A stretch of DNA of 8,174 nt from Tenericutes bacterium HGW-Tenericutes-5. GTDB taxonomy: Bacteria > Bacillota_I > Bacilli_A > Izemoplasmatales > Hujiaoplasmataceae. A program made the position numbers and the translations under genes. Below the pieces are notes generated by a model. The model did no database searches, was not told the origin of the DNA, and worked only from the letters and a program-made list of their open reading frames with translations. This document shows positions 6,527 to 8,174 of this stretch, one piece after another (within the stretch, counting starts at the first letter, position 1; each line of letters opens with the position of its first letter). The stretch covers positions 1 to 8,174 of the forward strand of contig PGXI01000063.1 of assembly GCA_002839125.1 (NCBI GenBank), written 5' to 3'.

Positions 6527-7252
6527 TTACTCCTCGTCTAAATTAACGTTATGATAAACTTCTTGAACATCATCGATTTGATCAGTCATAGCCAAGAAAT
6601 GTTTAAACTTCTTCATATTGTCTTCATCTAAATCAACATATGAATTTGGTAACCAAATAACAGAATCACTATAAAATTCTAATTCCTTGCCAAGCCCTTT
6701 TAAACTTTCTAAAATATGATCTAAATCACTTGGTGCGCCAATTACAGTTAATACATCTTCATCAGCTTCTAGACTCTCAACTTCACATTCATTTTCCATT
6801 AAAGCTTCTAAAGCTTCATCTTCAGTCAGACCGCTAAAAGTTACATAAGCGCAATATTTATAAAGATAAGATACTGAATTTTGCACGCCTAAACTACTTC
6901 CGGTTTTGGTAAAACATGATCTAACTTCACCAAAAGTTCTATTAACATTATCAGTAAGACATTCAACAATCAATGTACAACCGCCTGGACCGTAACCTTC
7001 ATAGCGTACAGGAGAATAGTCTTCACCAATACCGCTCTTAGTTTTTTCAATGTTACGTTTTATAACATCAGCAGGTACTTGATTTTGTTTCGCTCTTTCA
7101 ATAACTCTCTTTAAATTTAAATTACTATCAGGATCTGGTCCACCAGTTTTAGCAGCCATATAAATTTCTTTACCAAATTTTGCATATAGTTTTGATTTTA
7201 CTGCAGCCGTTTTTTCCATAGCTGCTTTTCTTACTTCATGTGCTCTTCCCAT
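6527..7252 (-). CDS. yebC: YebC/TACO1 family protein, YeeI-like (YebC2) type
   Basis: The 241-residue product is a cytoplasmic YebC/TACO1 family member. It begins MGRAHEVRKAAMEKTAAVKSK rather than the AGHSKW of classic YebC, and continues with YAKFGKEIYMAAK (23-35), GPDPDSN (38-44), YEGYGPGG (84-91) and TDNVNRT (100-106). The KFG-EIY-AAK-PDP-N pattern matches what I recall of Bacillus YeeI and streptococcal homologues. Older literature describes the family as DNA-binding regulators (PmpR). Recent work on TACO1 and YebC2 supports a ribosome-associated factor that helps translate proline-rich stretches, the role I favour by homology. The start is ATG, one base after the cvfB TAA, with AAGGTGA inside the last cvfB codons; pgsA begins 3 bases after its stop. 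Such tight packing implies one polycistronic mRNA. Confidence 0.93.
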   Translation of the reverse strand: MGRAHEVRKAAMEKTAAVKSKLYAKFGKEIYMAAKTGGPDPDSNLNLKRVIERAKQNQVPADVIKRNIEKTKSGIGEDYSPVRYEGYGPGGCTLIVECLTDNVNRTFGEVRSCFTKTGSSLGVQNSVSYLYKYCAYVTFSGLTEDEALEALMENECEVESLEADEDVLTVIGAPSDLDHILESLKGLGKELEFYSDSVIWLPNSYVDLDEDNMKKFKHFLAMTDQIDDVQEVYHNVNLDEE

Positions 7253-7253
7253 T

Positions 7254-8108
7254 TTATTTCACCTTTTTTATTTTAGTATCGTTTGGATTCAGTTCAACTG
7301 CATCCATTTTTTTAAGATGACCTAAACCACGCTTAAAAGCGCTCTTGCTCATCTTGAATACCTGATAAATCTCATCAACGTCACTCTTGTCTGTGAAAGG
7401 CATTTCACCATCGTTATCGAGCAGGTATTGATAAATGATATTGGCGTCCTTATCCAACATCAATTCCTTTTGGGCTATTAAAGTCCCCGTATAATTATAT
7501 TCGTTTTTAGCTAAGATTCTAACATTTAATTTTTGACCAATTCTCGGTAGATCACGGTAATTGTTCTTATGGATAAATACTTCCGTTCCATTTTCTGTAA
7601 AGCCAATAATTCCGTTCTCTAAATATAATAAATGATAGATATCATAATATTCTTTAACAAGTAATTCTTCGTCTGTGTCATACATATCGCGCATGTCTTG
7701 ACGCGTCAAAAGATGTGCAAACAATCTTCCGTGCTTTTCTTTCATTGTTACGAAAAGTTTGTCGTTAGGTTTAGGCCAAAGTCGATGGCTCTTGGGCAAA
7801 TCGTCGATTGACAATAACAAATCTTTGACCATTCCATAATACAAAAAAGCACCGTAATTATAATTAGTTGAAACAACATTTAAAAGTGCCGTTTCACCAA
7901 TACTTACAGATGGAGGTTTAGTGGAAGCTGTTATTCTTGCTTGATTATCATCATACAAAAAAACATCGATTAATTCACCGATCTCATAAGCTCTTTCCGC
8001 TTCCTTTTTATGTAAAAATATTTCTTGTTCCCCGTCAGTCAAAATATAACTGATATCGGCTTCTCGTTTTACTTCCAAACGATTGATTTTTCCTAATTCT
8101 ATAGCCAA
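7254..8108 (-). CDS. cvfB: CvfB/YitL family S1-domain RNA-binding protein
   Basis: The 284-residue product matches the CvfB (YitL) architecture: S1-like barrels at about residues 4-62, 66-133 (GAFLYYGMVKDLLL) and 153-213 (GIIGFTENGTEVFIHKN), then a winged helix at ~222-284 (KMSKSAFKRGLGHLKK). It is a soluble RNA-binding protein. In Staphylococcus aureus CvfB affects virulence-factor expression; its molecular role is poorly defined, and here I infer only post-transcriptional RNA binding. The start is TTG at 8106-8108: no in-frame ATG occurs until near residue 93, an in-frame TAG lies 24 bases upstream, and GGAG occurs about 11 bases before the TTG. It is the first gene of the unit, with a promoter directly upstream and yebC one base downstream. 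Confidence 0.92.
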   Translation of the reverse strand: MAIELGKINRLEVKREADISYILTDGEQEIFLHKKEAERAYEIGELIDVFLYDDNQARITASTKPPSVSIGETALLNVVSTNYNYGAFLYYGMVKDLLLSIDDLPKSHRLWPKPNDKLFVTMKEKHGRLFAHLLTRQDMRDMYDTDEELLVKEYYDIYHLLYLENGIIGFTENGTEVFIHKNNYRDLPRIGQKLNVRILAKNEYNYTGTLIAQKELMLDKDANIIYQYLLDNDGEMPFTDKSDVDEIYQVFKMSKSAFKRGLGHLKKMDAVELNPNDTKIKKVK

Positions 8109-8136
8109 AAGAAGTCCAACTCCAATCTACTGTAAC

Positions 8137-8165
8137 ATTATAACAAAAAAAGAGAAAGTTGTCTA
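8137..8165 (-). promoter_or_regulatory. Sigma-A-type promoter of the cvfB-yebC-pgsA-recA unit
   Basis: On the minus strand there is a -35 box TAGACA (8165-8160; five of six match TTGACA), a 17-base spacer rich in T and a perfect -10 TATAAT (8142-8137). Initiation is expected near 8130, leaving a leader of only about 22 bases before the TTG start. The -35 lies in the loop of an upstream terminator hairpin, and the spacer contains its U-tract. Confidence 0.8.
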
Positions 8166-8174
8166 TAAACTTTC
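8145..8174 (-). terminator. Terminator of an upstream gene outside the window
   Basis: On the minus strand GAAAGTT (8174-8168) and AACTTTC (8160-8154) pair perfectly around a 7-base loop. TC and then seven T (8151-8145) follow. The stem may be longer, because it runs into the window edge. It implies a minus-strand gene to the right that ends just before cvfB. It shares bases with the cvfB promoter. Confidence 0.72.

Noticed and set aside
1..8174. CRISPR array, tRNA, rRNA, insertion sequence, toxin-antitoxin or other defence genes
   Set aside because: No regularly spaced repeats, cloverleaf, transposase or paired small genes could be recognised on either strand.

Overview
The window joins two compositionally different pieces. 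Bases 1 to about 2260 hold the 3' part of a plus-strand gene for a divergent GH32-type glycoside hydrolase, cut by the left edge. Counting four 60-base lines across it gives about 48% G+C. From about 2319 to the right edge everything is coded on the minus strand and is AT-rich: four lines counted give about 33% G+C. Neither side shows a convincing terminator in the 58-base gap between the convergent genes. The hydrolase is therefore either horizontally acquired or a mis-joined contig.

The minus-strand block points to a low-G+C Firmicutes or Tenericutes-like bacterium, in the range of Erysipelotrichia or Acholeplasma/RF39-type Mollicutes. It carries RNase Y, YmdB, CvfB and a YeeI-type YebC, has AAAGGGAG/AAGGAG-type ribosome binding sites, and keeps the pgsA-recA-rny-ymdB order typical of Firmicutes. 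UGA is a normal stop (ymdB and recA end in it) and tryptophan is UGG, so this is not a Mycoplasma-type code. The exact taxon cannot be fixed from the sequence alone.

In transcription order (right to left): a terminator of an unseen upstream gene overlaps a good sigma-A-type promoter at 8137-8165. This drives cvfB (S1/winged-helix RNA-binding protein), yebC (translation factor family), pgsA (phosphatidylglycerophosphate synthase) and recA. cvfB, yebC and pgsA are packed with 1-3 base gaps and ribosome binding sites inside the preceding gene. A hairpin plus U-tract at the recA stop ends this unit. rny then starts from its own near-consensus promoter (4794-4822). A strong 15-bp terminator hairpin follows rny, with its U-tract touching the ribosome binding site of the TTG-started ymdB, so ymdB probably depends on read-through. 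cinA, which often lies between pgsA and recA in Firmicutes, is absent.

The block is a housekeeping cluster for RNA turnover, translation, phospholipid synthesis and recombination. I see no CRISPR, mobile element, tRNA, rRNA or defence system. The least expected signals are a perfect 16-bp-arm palindrome inside the hydrolase gene at its catalytic glutamate, the composition break, and the overlapping terminator/promoter and terminator/RBS arrangements.
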